From Chitinophagales bacterium (lineage in GTDB: Bacteria; Bacteroidota; Bacteroidia; Chitinophagales; Saprospiraceae): a DNA stretch of 64,000 nt. The DNA lies in the NCBI GenBank assembly GCA_013298845.1, contig JAAFJN010000002.1:197949-261948 (forward strand). The letters are read 5' to 3'. A program made the position numbers and the translations under genes. Below the pieces are notes generated by a model. The model saw nothing but the letters and a program-made list of their open reading frames with translations. It was not told the origin of the DNA and made no database searches. Shown one piece after another: positions 26,888 to 35,082 of the stretch (positions are counted from its first letter, which is position 1; every line of letters begins with the position of its first letter).

Positions 26888-27433
26888 TCATCTTGAATAA
26901 TATAAATACAATGAATCGAATTGGAACGGCTTAGAAAGCCCCTTCGGGCGCATAAATGTCTGATTTATATCCGATTTACTAATGTACATGTATTTGTAAT
27001 CAAGATAAACATTTGCAGTATCAATGGGTGTTAATTCCGCTATGTTAAAGTTAGATAACTTCACTACAATAAAATCTACGGAATAGCCAATACAACTCGC
27101 AACAATACCCTTTGATTGACAACGTTTTAAACACAGTTTAAAATCTTCGTAACTTTCTTTGTCAAATTTGTAAGTATGGCTTCCATTATCCGTGTAAACA
27201 ACAAAAGGTCTTAGTTTGATAATGCAATAATTTTGACCGTGAGTAAACTGATAATTACTATATAATTTCCCCGACTCGATTTTTTTTATGCAAATATTCT
27301 GCAACAAAGGATCATTAAACAACTGTTCGACATTGGAAAAAGTCATCAACGTATTAACCTCTCTCTTGCAGCCAACAATGGCCAACGATGAAAAAACAAG
27401 AAAGAAATGAATGTATTTTCTAAGGGTGATCAT
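26888..27433 (-). CDS. Small lipoprotein of unknown function
   Basis: 181 residues. The signal ends in lipobox AIVGC (Cys22). The mature part has mixed alpha/beta character with a Cys pair (KLCLKRCQSKG) and many Tyr and Lys residues. No family is recognised. Two nucleotides separate its ATG from the stop codon of a short upstream C-terminal fragment (27436-27525), so it may once have been the second gene of an operon. AT-rich composition matches the surrounding accessory stretch. Confidence 0.6.
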   Translation of the reverse strand: MITLRKYIHFFLVFSSLAIVGCKREVNTLMTFSNVEQLFNDPLLQNICIKKIESGKLYSNYQFTHGQNYCIIKLRPFVVYTDNGSHTYKFDKESYEDFKLCLKRCQSKGIVASCIGYSVDFIVVKLSNFNIAELTPIDTANVYLDYKYMYISKSDINQTFMRPKGLSKPFQFDSLYLYYSR

Positions 27434-27435
27434 AA

Positions 27436-27525
27436 TTAGTTTCTTATATTTTCGTATCCGCTTTTGATGGCTCTTTTATCCGCCTCAGTATCATCCTGCT
27501 TCAGAAGCACCGTCGGCAAACCGCG
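27436..27525 (-). pseudogene. Possible C-terminal gene fragment
   Basis: A 29-codon open end (RGLPTVLLKQDDTEADKRAI, then KSGYENIRN, stop) has protein-like composition but no start. A stop codon lies directly upstream of it. It ends 2 nt before the next gene's ATG. It may be the tail of a deleted gene; too short to identify. Confidence 0.3.
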
Positions 27526-27563
27526 CTACAACCCAATAGTAAAACTTATGTGGGTGTTTGCAA

Positions 27564-27920
27564 TTAGGTATTAAGAAGAAATGCCTCAATAGTAGCGTTT
27601 AAGTTATAAACTGTTTCATTAAAATGTTCTAACTCATCTTTATCTAACCAATGAATCAAGTCTTTGTGCTTTATGTACTCGGAGTATTCCATAAATAGGT
27701 CTATCTCTTTCTTAGTAAATGATTTGTGCAATGAATAAACAGCGGTTAAGCAATGAATTAATACTATAAAATTGGATAGACTATTTTCTTTTTCAGGGTA
27801 TTTCTAAGAACTATCAAACTCAATATTTATCGCTGAATGAAGATCAATTCCTTGTCTAATTTGATCAAAAATACCAGAATAAAAAAGCGCAATAATTTCA
27901 AAATATTTAATTTTTTTCAT
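27564..27920 (-). pseudogene. Small gene interrupted by an amber codon
   Basis: From ATG 27918-27920 to TAA 27564-27566 one frame runs for 118 codons with a single TAG at 27804-27806 (codon 39). Both halves look coding: MKKIKYFEIIALFYSGIFDQ at the start, and FMEYSEYIKHKDLIHWLDKD followed by ELEHFNETVYNLNATI after the stop. The protein would be small, helical and acidic. A recent nonsense mutation is the simplest reading. A sequencing error or a stop-codon readthrough are alternatives. The family is unknown. Confidence 0.55.
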
Positions 27921-28123
27921 GCGTCAAGGTTTTAACATTATTCGGTCGTTGTGAATCATTAATACATTTATATTTTTTTATAATAAATTTAATTACATTC
28001 GATCCATTTCTGTCAACATCGCGTTCGGTAAATAGTTTTATCGTTCCTGTTGCGTTAAGATTATGTTTTGCTCGGCGAGGTTATTGGGTTTAACAACCGT
28101 GTAGGTACCGGAAATCGCGCAAT

Positions 28124-28267
28124 TCACCCCAATAAACCCATGAATACAACCACCCAAATCGCCACCGCAAAAGCGGACAACACCCGCACTACCCTTTTAA
28201 AAATAAGTTTGGCAAATCCTTCTTTTTTGAAATTGTTTCCTGTATGCTTTTTAGTATTAGACTCCAT
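28124..28267 (-). CDS. Small membrane peptide, 47 residues
   Basis: ATG at 28265-28267, TGA at 28124-28126. The sequence starts MESNTKKHTGNNFKKEGFAK: a basic, polar N-terminus, followed by a single hydrophobic segment (VLSAFAVAIWVVVFMGLLG) at the very C-terminus. It is thus a plausible single-pass membrane peptide. The opposite strand also has an open frame (28068-28280), but its composition is less protein-like. Unknown function; a toxin-like or regulatory peptide is only a guess. Confidence 0.4.
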   Translation of the reverse strand: MESNTKKHTGNNFKKEGFAKLIFKRVVRVLSAFAVAIWVVVFMGLLG

Positions 28268-28307
28268 AAGCAATAATTAGTTTTTACTTCTGACGATTGA
28301 CACGCAG

Positions 28308-28385
28308 TTATGCTGACATTTCTCCGGTTTTGTCACGCACTCGGTTGTACCAATTCACCGCAACACATTCTTCTTTATCTCTTCC
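28308..28385 (-). pseudogene. Possible C-terminal gene fragment
   Basis: A 25-codon open end (GRDKEECVAVNWYNRVRDKT, then GEMSA, stop) follows directly on a stop codon and has no start. The composition looks like protein. Probably a relic of a lost gene; not identifiable. Confidence 0.3.
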
Positions 28386-28479
28386 CTAAAAGTCTCAACT
28401 TAACAAACCGTACACGAATTTTTTAAAGTTCATAGTGTCTGTTAATTGTTCTCATGAAAGTGAAAGCATTTTTTATCCA

Positions 28480-29118
28480 TCAGCCATATTTTATCCCAAT
28501 TCTATTCAAAGAGTTAGCGAAGCGAACTTTATTCCTCGCCATATCATCCCCAATGGTGTCAAATATATGGGTCTTTTTGCCATTGATGACCACATCCGGC
28601 TCAAAATATGGATTTATATCGTAGTATTGAAAAAGTTTCCACTCTGCATGTTCCACATTATCAATAATGACCTTTCCAAGTACCGCCGCGAAAGACAAGT
28701 AATATGTTTCAAAAATCGCCTCTTTGTCCATACCTTTCAAAAGTAAGGTGAGTTTTGTAGAAAGTAAATCAATATCTTCAAAACGTAACGGCTGACTCAA
28801 ATCGAACTGTATTTTTGTGGACAAACTACTTAGCGCCTGATGAGAATTAACCTCCCAACTTAATATAAACGTTTTATGCCTTACAAAAAAATGGTCGCTT
28901 TCGATGGGAATTCCCGTTTGGTAAATCACTTCGTTCATGACTCGCTCATCGTTGAACAACACAACCTTGCTACCTTTGGCAGGAAACAATAAAATTTGCT
29001 GCTCCATAGTTTCGTAAACAATTGCATAATTCTCCGGCACCTGATATTTAATCTGTAACTTTTGAAGTTGACGGATTCTATCTGCTTCTTCAAACGTTAA
29101 AATTGTATAATTTTCCAT
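28480..29118 (-). CDS. Unrecognised cytosolic protein, immunity-protein-like in character
   Basis: 212 residues from the ATG at 29116-29118 (MENYTILTF); five more upstream codons are open but less likely. No signal or TM segment. The second half (YLSFAAVLGKVIIDNVEHAE, then WKLFQYYDINPYFEPDVVIN) recalls small bacterial immunity-type proteins, where a glycine-containing GK/GE-V-I strand is followed by W and PD. This likeness is by eye only. It is a single gene in an AT-rich set of small minus-strand genes, 49 nt from the next upstream gene. The functional assignment is weak. Confidence 0.55.
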   Translation of the reverse strand: MENYTILTFEEADRIRQLQKLQIKYQVPENYAIVYETMEQQILLFPAKGSKVVLFNDERVMNEVIYQTGIPIESDHFFVRHKTFILSWEVNSHQALSSLSTKIQFDLSQPLRFEDIDLLSTKLTLLLKGMDKEAIFETYYLSFAAVLGKVIIDNVEHAEWKLFQYYDINPYFEPDVVINGKKTHIFDTIGDDMARNKVRFANSLNRIGIKYG

Positions 29119-29167
29119 AGTTAAAAGCAGCACTGATTAACGCTTGAACATGACCAAATTGCAACAG

Positions 29168-29455
29168 TTAATTACATTGGTACCAAATAAAACTCAAAAA
29201 TACATACGCCGTAAAACACAGCACAAACACCTTAAAACCGCGCGCAAACTTGCTCGGAACAACCCCTAATATTTCCACGTACGCAATTGTCAGGGCAACC
29301 ATACCAACCCGGCGGAACCAATTAGGTACATTCTCTACGAGACCATGATCATCTACCGCCATATCTAAAGCCAGCACGATACCAAAACAAAAAATGGACA
29401 GCATACAAAAAGCAACAGTGTAGTTTTTGAAAGCATCCGTAAGGAATTTTTCCAT
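29168..29455 (-). CDS. Small three-TM membrane protein
   Basis: 95 residues with hydrophobic segments at about 12-32, 49-66 and 74-92. No family is recognised. It lies 12 nt after the membrane protein gene at 29468 and very probably shares its mRNA. The two proteins have similar size and topology but no obvious sequence identity. Confidence 0.6.
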   Translation of the reverse strand: MEKFLTDAFKNYTVAFCMLSIFCFGIVLALDMAVDDHGLVENVPNWFRRVGMVALTIAYVEILGVVPSKFARGFKVFVLCFTAYVFLSFIWYQCN

Positions 29456-29467
29456 ATCAATGTGACA

Positions 29468-29779
29468 TTATAAACCCGAGAAAAAAAGAAAAAAAGCAAC
29501 GATGGTGAAGGGCAATAATCCGACAACGGCAAAAATGCGCAATATCCGAATGTCTTTGAACATCAAAATCCCAAAAAGTACCAAATGCAACAAATTTAAC
29601 ATCCCTAAGGTAGTAATAATCGGGTCCTCTGGTGGTGCTCCGAGCGGTTTCACAAAGAGATTCGGATTCATGGCATACTTGATTTCTGTACTTATTGCCC
29701 TAGACATAAAAGCGCCGTAGAACGTTGTAGCAACAATAAACGTCATCAAATCAAGTAGAGTAATCTTTTTTTTAATCAT
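29468..29779 (-). CDS. Small three-TM membrane protein
   Basis: 103 residues with a basic N-terminus (MIKKK) and hydrophobic segments at about 8-27, 55-75 and 79-101. No family is recognised. It is the first gene of a minus-strand group that follows the rpoC terminator and has its own well-formed promoter at 29897-29927. It pairs with the similar-sized membrane protein 12 nt downstream. Confidence 0.6.
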   Translation of the reverse strand: MIKKKITLLDLMTFIVATTFYGAFMSRAISTEIKYAMNPNLFVKPLGAPPEDPIITTLGMLNLLHLVLFGILMFKDIRILRIFAVVGLLPFTIVAFFLFFSGL

Positions 29780-29896
29780 TGTCTATGGATATTTAAAAAG
29801 TTGTGCGTCCCGTTTAGCGCAACCAAACAAACTGTTTTCAGGAAGCATTTTATCACAAAATACTCAATTAATGACTACATAAACAGCATTTAAAAT

Positions 29897-29927
29897 CAAA
29901 TGTATGCATTGTTTTAATGGCTGCAAA
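29897..29927 (-). promoter_or_regulatory. Promoter of the small membrane-protein operon
   Basis: On the minus strand: TTTG (29927-29924), a 19-nt spacer and TACATTTG (29904-29897). This is a full consensus match about 118 nt before the ATG at 29779. Confidence 0.65.
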
Positions 29928-29967
29928 ATTATTTTACCCATTTTATTCATTTTGATTTAAACAGCCC

Positions 29968-30002
29968 AAAAAAAGCCCCCGCACCAAAACAGGTGCGAGG
30001 GC
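29968..30002 (-). terminator. Terminator of rpoC
   Basis: An 11-bp stem with one mismatch (30002-29992 with 29985-29975) and a short loop, followed on the minus strand by seven T residues (29974-29968). Confidence 0.85.
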
Positions 30003-30045
30003 TTCTATATTTTCCCGGGGAAAACTCCCCTTATTAGCCTTCTAA

Positions 30046-33000
30046 CTACAGATCATCTTCCGTGTACACTTCTTCGCGTTGATCGCGGAACGGACGACCC
30101 GAACCGGTCACCTGCAAACGATCGTACTTGCGCATACCCGTACCAGCCGGAATCTTCTTACCTACAATTACGTTCTCTTTCAAGCCCATCAAGTAGTCTT
30201 TTTTCGCCGCAATAGCCGCTTGAGACAACACCTTAGTGGTTTCCTGGAACGATGCAGCCGAAATCCACGAATCCGTGTTCAACGATGCCTTGGTAATACC
30301 CAACAACATCGGAACGGCCGTTGACGGCTGTGCGTCGCGGAATTCTACCATTTTTTTATCGTTGCGCTTGAGATAAGAGTTCTCTTCGCGAATCTGACGA
30401 AGCGTTACCAGTGCACCAGCGCGTAATTTGTTGCTGTCGCCCGGATCGGTCACCATTTTCTTGTCGAAAATCCAGTCGTTGTAGTCAATAAACTCGTTGC
30501 GCTCGATGGCTTCCCCTTCTAAGAAGTGCGTATCGCCCGGATCGGTAATCTCGAGGCGGCGCATCATCTGGCGAACGATTACTTCCATGTGCTTATCGTT
30601 AATATTGATACCCTGGGCGCGATAAACTTCCTGTACACCATTTACCAGGTACGACTGCGCCGCAAATGGTCCTTTGATGGACAAAATATCTTTTACCGCA
30701 ATGGCACCTTCGGTCAATGGCGTACCCGAACGAACGAAGTCACCATCCTGCATCAATACCGGTTTGATCAACGGAATCATGTACTTACGGCGCTGACCAT
30801 CTTTTGCTTCGATGATACACTCGCGGTTACCGCGTTTGATAGCACCGAAGGTAATGATACCGTCAATTTCCGCTACAATGGCCGGGTTGGATGGGTTACG
30901 CGCTTCTACCAATTCGGTTACACGCGGCAGACCACCCGTGATATCGGCAATCTTACCCATTTTACGCGGAATCTTCACGATTTGTTCACCCGCAAACACT
31001 TCCTGACCGTCTTCCACCGTAATGTAAGCACCGGAAGGCATGGAGTATTCTTTCAAATCCTCGCCCGTACGTGCGTCAACGATGGAAATCGTTGGTACTT
31101 TACGGCGGTTTTTGGTATCAATAATGATTTTTTCCGCAAAACCCGTTTGGTCATCGCGTTCAACGCGGAAGTTAGTACCTTCCTCAAATGCGTTGTAACG
31201 CACCAGACCGTTGAATTCGGTAACAATCACGGCGTTGAATGGATCCCATTCGCACAACTTTTCCCCTTTGTTAATTTCCTGACCTTCTTTTACGAAGAGC
31301 ACTGAACCGTAAGGGATATAGTTTTGTGAAAGAACGCGGCTTGTTTTTGGATCAAGGATACGAACCTCACCGGTACGGGATACAACAACCTGCGTTGGTG
31401 TACTGCCCTCTTTACCTTTGTTTTCAACCACTTTAATGGAGTCAAACTCAAGGATACCGGCACTTGGAGCGCCCATTGTATTTTCGGTTTTACCAATCAT
31501 CGCGGTACCACCCGTGTGGAAGGTACGCAGGGTCAACTGAGTACCAGGCTCACCAATGGACTGCGCGGCGATAATACCCACGGCATCCCCGATTTCGGCA
31601 ATACGTCCGGTGGCCAAGTTTTTACCGTAGCATTTGGAACATACACCGTGGCGGCTTTCGCAGGTCAATACCGAACGAATGGTTACTACTTCAACTTCGA
31701 GGGCGTCAATTTCTTTCGCCATTTCTTCGTTGATATAACCACCGGCAGGCACCAAAATTTCGTCGGAACCCGGTGCGAGAATATCGTAAAGGCTGTAACG
31801 GCCTTTGATCCGTTCGCTGAGTACCTGAATGATTTTTTCGCCTTCTTTTACCGCTTGTGTATCAATACCGCGCAATGTTCCGCAATCTTCTTCACGAATA
31901 ACTACGTCCTGTGAAACGTCCACCAAACGACGGGTCAAGTAACCCGCATCAGCCGTTTTCAGGGCTGTATCCGCCAGACCTTTACGGGCACCGTGCGTAG
32001 AGATAAAGAACTCTTGTACCGACAGACCTTCCAAGAAGTTGGAGAGGATCGGGTTTTCGATGATCGCACCGCCGGAGTCACCAGACTTCTTTGGTTTCGC
32101 CATCAGACCACGAAGACCGCACAACTGTTTGATCTGTTGTTTAGAACCACGGGCACCGGAATCCAACATCATGTAAACAGAGTTGAAACCCTGTTTGTGC
32201 GATGCCAATTCTTTCATCAACTGGTCGGTAATGCGGTTATCCGCGTACGTCCATTTGTCAATGATTTGGTTATAACGCTCGTTGAAGGTAATGATACCCA
32301 TGTTGTAGTTTTCCCAAACTTCATCCACTTCTTCCTGAGCGGCTGCCAAGGCTTTCAATTTCAGGTCAGGGATAATCAAATCACCGAGGTTAAACGACAA
32401 ACCGGCTTTGAAGGCCCAGCCGTAACCCAATTCTTTGATGGCGTCCAGGAACTCGGCGGTTGCTTTGAAACTGGTTTGTTGGATAATATCACCGATAATC
32501 CCTTTCAGGTTACGCTTGGTCAACAATTGGTTGATGTACGCAACACCTTCAGGCACGGCACGGTTAAACAACACGCGACCTACCGTTGTATCAATACGTT
32601 TCATTTCGGTAGTACCGTCGGGGTTGTAGTGCTTCACGCGGCACTGAATGGACGCGTGGAGATCCAACTGACCCTCGTTGTACGAAATGACCACTTCCTC
32701 TTCGGAATAGAAACGACGACCTTCACCGCGAACGGGATTTTCGGGAATGGACTTGCGCTCTTTGGTAAGGTAATACAAGCCCAATACCATGTCCTGAGAA
32801 GGAAGGGTGATGGGAGATCCGTCCTGTGGGTTCAACATATTGTGGCTGGACAACATCAGAACTTGCGCCTCCAGGATGGCCGCGTGGCTCAATGGTACGT
32901 GTACCGCCATTTGGTCACCGTCAAAGTCGGCGTTAAAGGCCGTACAAACGAGCGGGTGCAACTGAATCGCCTTACCTTCGATCAAACGCGGCTGGAATGC

Positions 33001-34350
33001 CTGAATAGACAAACGGTGCAGCGTTGGAGCGCGGTTGAGGAGTACCGGGTGCCCCCGGAGGATATTTTCGAGGATTTCCCAAATCACCTGATCTTTGCGA
33101 TCAACGAGTTTTTTCGCCGATTTTACGGTTTTTACAATACCGCGCTCGATCAATTTACGAATAATGAACGGCTTGAACAATTCGGCCGCCATTGCTTTCG
33201 GGATACCACATTCGTGCAATTTGAGGGTTGGACCCACTACGATTACCGAACGACCGGAGTAATCCACACGTTTACCCAACAGGTTTTGGCGGAAACGGCC
33301 CTGTTTACCCTTGAGGATATCGGAGAGCGATTTCAACGCACGACCACCTTCGGCTTTCACCGCGTTAGACTTACGGGAGTTATCGAACAATGAATCCACC
33401 GCTTCCTGCAACATCCGTTTTTCGTTACGCAAGATTACCTCTGGGGCTTTGATCTCGAGCAGACGTTTCAAACGGTTGTTCCGAATAATAACGCGGCGGT
33501 ACAGGTCGTTCAAGTCAGAAGACGCAAAACGACCACCATCCAACGGCACCAAAGGACGCAATTCGGGTGGAACAACGGGCAGGTACTGAATAATCGCCCA
33601 TTCGGGACGTTGATTACTTTCGTCCAAACCGGAACGGAATGCTTCCACAACGCGAAGGCGTTTGTTGGCTTCTGTTTTTTTGGTTTGGCTGCTTTCGTTG
33701 TGGGCTTCGTAGCGCAATTGTGCCGAAAGGTCTTCCAGGTTGAGGGTGCTCAACAGATGAAAAACGGCTTCCGCGCCCATTTTTGCCACAAACTTGTCCG
33801 GATGGCTTTCATCCAGCACGAGGTTATCCTTTGGTAATGTTTCGATGACCTCCAGATATTCTTCTTCCGACAACAAATCCATTTTGCTAACGCCATCTTC
33901 CTGTTTTACACCGGGGTTGATAACGATATAGCGCTCGTAATAGATAATGGATTCAAGTTTTTTGGAAGAAAGGCCCAAAAGATAACCGATTTTATTCGGC
34001 AAACTTTTGAAGAACCAGATATGTACTACCGGTACCACGAGACGAATGTGGCCCATGCGCTCGCGACGCACTTTCTTTTCCGTAACCTCTACACCACAAC
34101 GGTCACAAACAATACCCTTGTATCGGATACGCTTGTACTTACCGCAGTAGCATTCGTAGTCTTTTACGGGACCGAAAATGCGCTCACAAAACAAACCGTC
34201 GCGTTCGGGTTTGTACGAGCGATAGTTGATCGTTTCAGGTTTGAGGATTTCACCATAGCTGCGCTCCAGAATCTCATCGGGACTGGAGAGAGATATGGTA
34301 ATGCTCTCAAACTGTTGATCGGTACGGTTATTTTTCTTTTTAAATGACAT
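30046..34350 (-). CDS. rpoC: DNA-directed RNA polymerase subunit beta'
   Basis: 1434 residues, the expected length for Bacteroidota. The N-terminal zinc site has Cys67, Cys69, Cys82 and Cys85 ([17 protein letters not shown]). The catalytic magnesium loop NADFDGDQM lies at about 473-481. The second zinc site is [13 protein letters not shown], followed by the trigger-loop region ([16 protein letters not shown]). The C-terminus is acidic. It forms the active site of RNA polymerase with RpoB. In this genome it does not directly follow rpoB: a toxin-antitoxin pair lies between. The leader 34351-34405 holds only a 5-bp hairpin (34382-34398) and no clear own promoter. Confidence 0.99.
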   Translation of the reverse strand: MSFKKKNNRTDQQFESITISLSSPDEILERSYGEILKPETINYRSYKPERDGLFCERIFGPVKDYECYCGKYKRIRYKGIVCDRCGVEVTEKKVRRERMGHIRLVVPVVHIWFFKSLPNKIGYLLGLSSKKLESIIYYERYIVINPGVKQEDGVSKMDLLSEEEYLEVIETLPKDNLVLDESHPDKFVAKMGAEAVFHLLSTLNLEDLSAQLRYEAHNESSQTKKTEANKRLRVVEAFRSGLDESNQRPEWAIIQYLPVVPPELRPLVPLDGGRFASSDLNDLYRRVIIRNNRLKRLLEIKAPEVILRNEKRMLQEAVDSLFDNSRKSNAVKAEGGRALKSLSDILKGKQGRFRQNLLGKRVDYSGRSVIVVGPTLKLHECGIPKAMAAELFKPFIIRKLIERGIVKTVKSAKKLVDRKDQVIWEILENILRGHPVLLNRAPTLHRLSIQAFQPRLIEGKAIQLHPLVCTAFNADFDGDQMAVHVPLSHAAILEAQVLMLSSHNMLNPQDGSPITLPSQDMVLGLYYLTKERKSIPENPVRGEGRRFYSEEEVVISYNEGQLDLHASIQCRVKHYNPDGTTEMKRIDTTVGRVLFNRAVPEGVAYINQLLTKRNLKGIIGDIIQQTSFKATAEFLDAIKELGYGWAFKAGLSFNLGDLIIPDLKLKALAAAQEEVDEVWENYNMGIITFNERYNQIIDKWTYADNRITDQLMKELASHKQGFNSVYMMLDSGARGSKQQIKQLCGLRGLMAKPKKSGDSGGAIIENPILSNFLEGLSVQEFFISTHGARKGLADTALKTADAGYLTRRLVDVSQDVVIREEDCGTLRGIDTQAVKEGEKIIQVLSERIKGRYSLYDILAPGSDEILVPAGGYINEEMAKEIDALEVEVVTIRSVLTCESRHGVCSKCYGKNLATGRIAEIGDAVGIIAAQSIGEPGTQLTLRTFHTGGTAMIGKTENTMGAPSAGILEFDSIKVVENKGKEGSTPTQVVVSRTGEVRILDPKTSRVLSQNYIPYGSVLFVKEGQEINKGEKLCEWDPFNAVIVTEFNGLVRYNAFEEGTNFRVERDDQTGFAEKIIIDTKNRRKVPTISIVDARTGEDLKEYSMPSGAYITVEDGQEVFAGEQIVKIPRKMGKIADITGGLPRVTELVEARNPSNPAIVAEIDGIITFGAIKRGNRECIIEAKDGQRRKYMIPLIKPVLMQDGDFVRSGTPLTEGAIAVKDILSIKGPFAAQSYLVNGVQEVYRAQGININDKHMEVIVRQMMRRLEITDPGDTHFLEGEAIERNEFIDYNDWIFDKKMVTDPGDSNKLRAGALVTLRQIREENSYLKRNDKKMVEFRDAQPSTAVPMLLGITKASLNTDSWISAASFQETTKVLSQAAIAAKKDYLMGLKENVIVGKKIPAGTGMRKYDRLQVTGSGRPFRDQREEVYTEDDL

Positions 34351-34405
34351 ATTTTTTGAAAAAAATAATGCTTACGAACACGACCCTTATAGTGGGTCCT
34401 CCTGT

Positions 34406-34705
34406 TTAATATTTGTTTTTTTGTGGGTCTTGGTGCAAATCAAAGAGAGACAAAATGTATATTTTATCTTTTTGCTCTGCATAATATAGCCGACGATTCC
34501 CAACAACTTGATATGAACGTACTCCAATTTTTTTCTGCGAGGGCATTCCTACAGTAGGATGCGCTGCAATTATTTTTGTACATTTTTCAATGCTGTCTAG
34601 AAACTTGTGCGCTAACTGCTCTGAGGCATTTTCAAGCAAAAATAAAAAAACTTGCTCTACTTGCAAAAGTGCTACTTTGCGCCAGATAATTTCTTTCTCT
34701 TCCAT
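34406..34705 (-). CDS. ParE/RelE-family toxin of a type II toxin-antitoxin pair
   Basis: 99 residues with the compact ParE/RelE fold signs. The N-terminal helices hold VALLQVEQVFLFLLENASEQ. The conserved C-terminal strands read VRSYQVVGNRRLYYAEQKDK, then IYILSLFDLHQDP, where RelE/ParE members have Y-x-V...R-L-x-Y...I-x-I-L-x-x-x-D-x-R-x-x-P. ParE toxins act on gyrase and RelE toxins cleave mRNA on the ribosome; which applies here is not clear. The start overlaps the antitoxin gene by 34 nt, the usual coupled arrangement. Unusually the pair sits between rpoB and rpoC. Confidence 0.85.
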   Translation of the reverse strand: MEEKEIIWRKVALLQVEQVFLFLLENASEQLAHKFLDSIEKCTKIIAAHPTVGMPSQKKIGVRSYQVVGNRRLYYAEQKDKIYILSLFDLHQDPQKNKY

Positions 34706-34935
34706 GCTTTCATTAACTTAAGAGCCTCTTGATGAGAAATGGTATTTTCTGGCGATGACACTTCTTCTAATGCTTTTTCCAAATCATCCAGTAACCACTG
34801 CGGTTCATCTGAAATATCTTCCGTATCGTTTCTGAAATAGCGCAACACAAAAGAATGCAGCAACGACAACTTTTCAATGTTTTCCTCCCTTGCTACAGCA
34901 TCCAAAATATTGGCTTTTATCTCTATCGCTGTCAT
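34672..34935 (-). CDS. Antitoxin of the ParE/RelE-type pair
   Basis: 87 residues, acidic in the middle and basic at the C-terminus (LMKAWKRKKLSGAK). It precedes and overlaps the toxin gene by 34 nt. The N-terminus (MTAIEIKANILDAVAREENI) is helical and fits the short uncharacterised antitoxins that accompany ParE-like toxins in Bacteroidota; a ribbon-helix-helix is not obvious. It should bind and neutralise the toxin and probably represses its own promoter. A -7 box (TAAATTTG) lies 39 nt upstream. The composition is AT-richer than rpoB and rpoC. Confidence 0.75.
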   Translation of the reverse strand: MTAIEIKANILDAVAREENIEKLSLLHSFVLRYFRNDTEDISDEPQWLLDDLEKALEEVSSPENTISHQEALKLMKAWKRKKLSGAK

Positions 34936-34973
34936 GTAAATATGATTTGGAAAATGTGATAAAATAGTATCTG

Positions 34974-34981
34974 CAAATTTA
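34974..34981 (-). promoter_or_regulatory. Promoter -7 box of the toxin-antitoxin pair
   Basis: TAAATTTG on the minus strand, 39 nt before the antitoxin ATG. No well-placed -33 TTG. It may also be a source of rpoC transcripts. Confidence 0.5.
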
Positions 34982-35024
34982 AGGGATTAATTCAAGGCAC
35001 ATCGCTTTATTTATTTCATAAAGA

Positions 35025-35067
35025 AGCAAGCCCATTGAAAACACAATACAGTTTCGAAGGGCTTGCT
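35025..35067 (-). terminator. Probable terminator or attenuator after rpoB
   Basis: A 9-bp stem (35067-35059 with 35033-35025; core GCAAGCCC) lies 16 nt after the rpoB stop, with further partial pairing in the loop. It is followed on the minus strand by TTCTTTAT. If strong, it would separate rpoB from the toxin-antitoxin pair and rpoC; partial readthrough is more likely. Confidence 0.6.
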
Positions 35068-35082
35068 CCTTTTGAATGACTA

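Noticed and set aside
28068-28280. Plus-strand open frame of 70 codons
   Set aside because: Composition is less protein-like than the minus-strand 47-residue frame, and no promoter or domain supports it.
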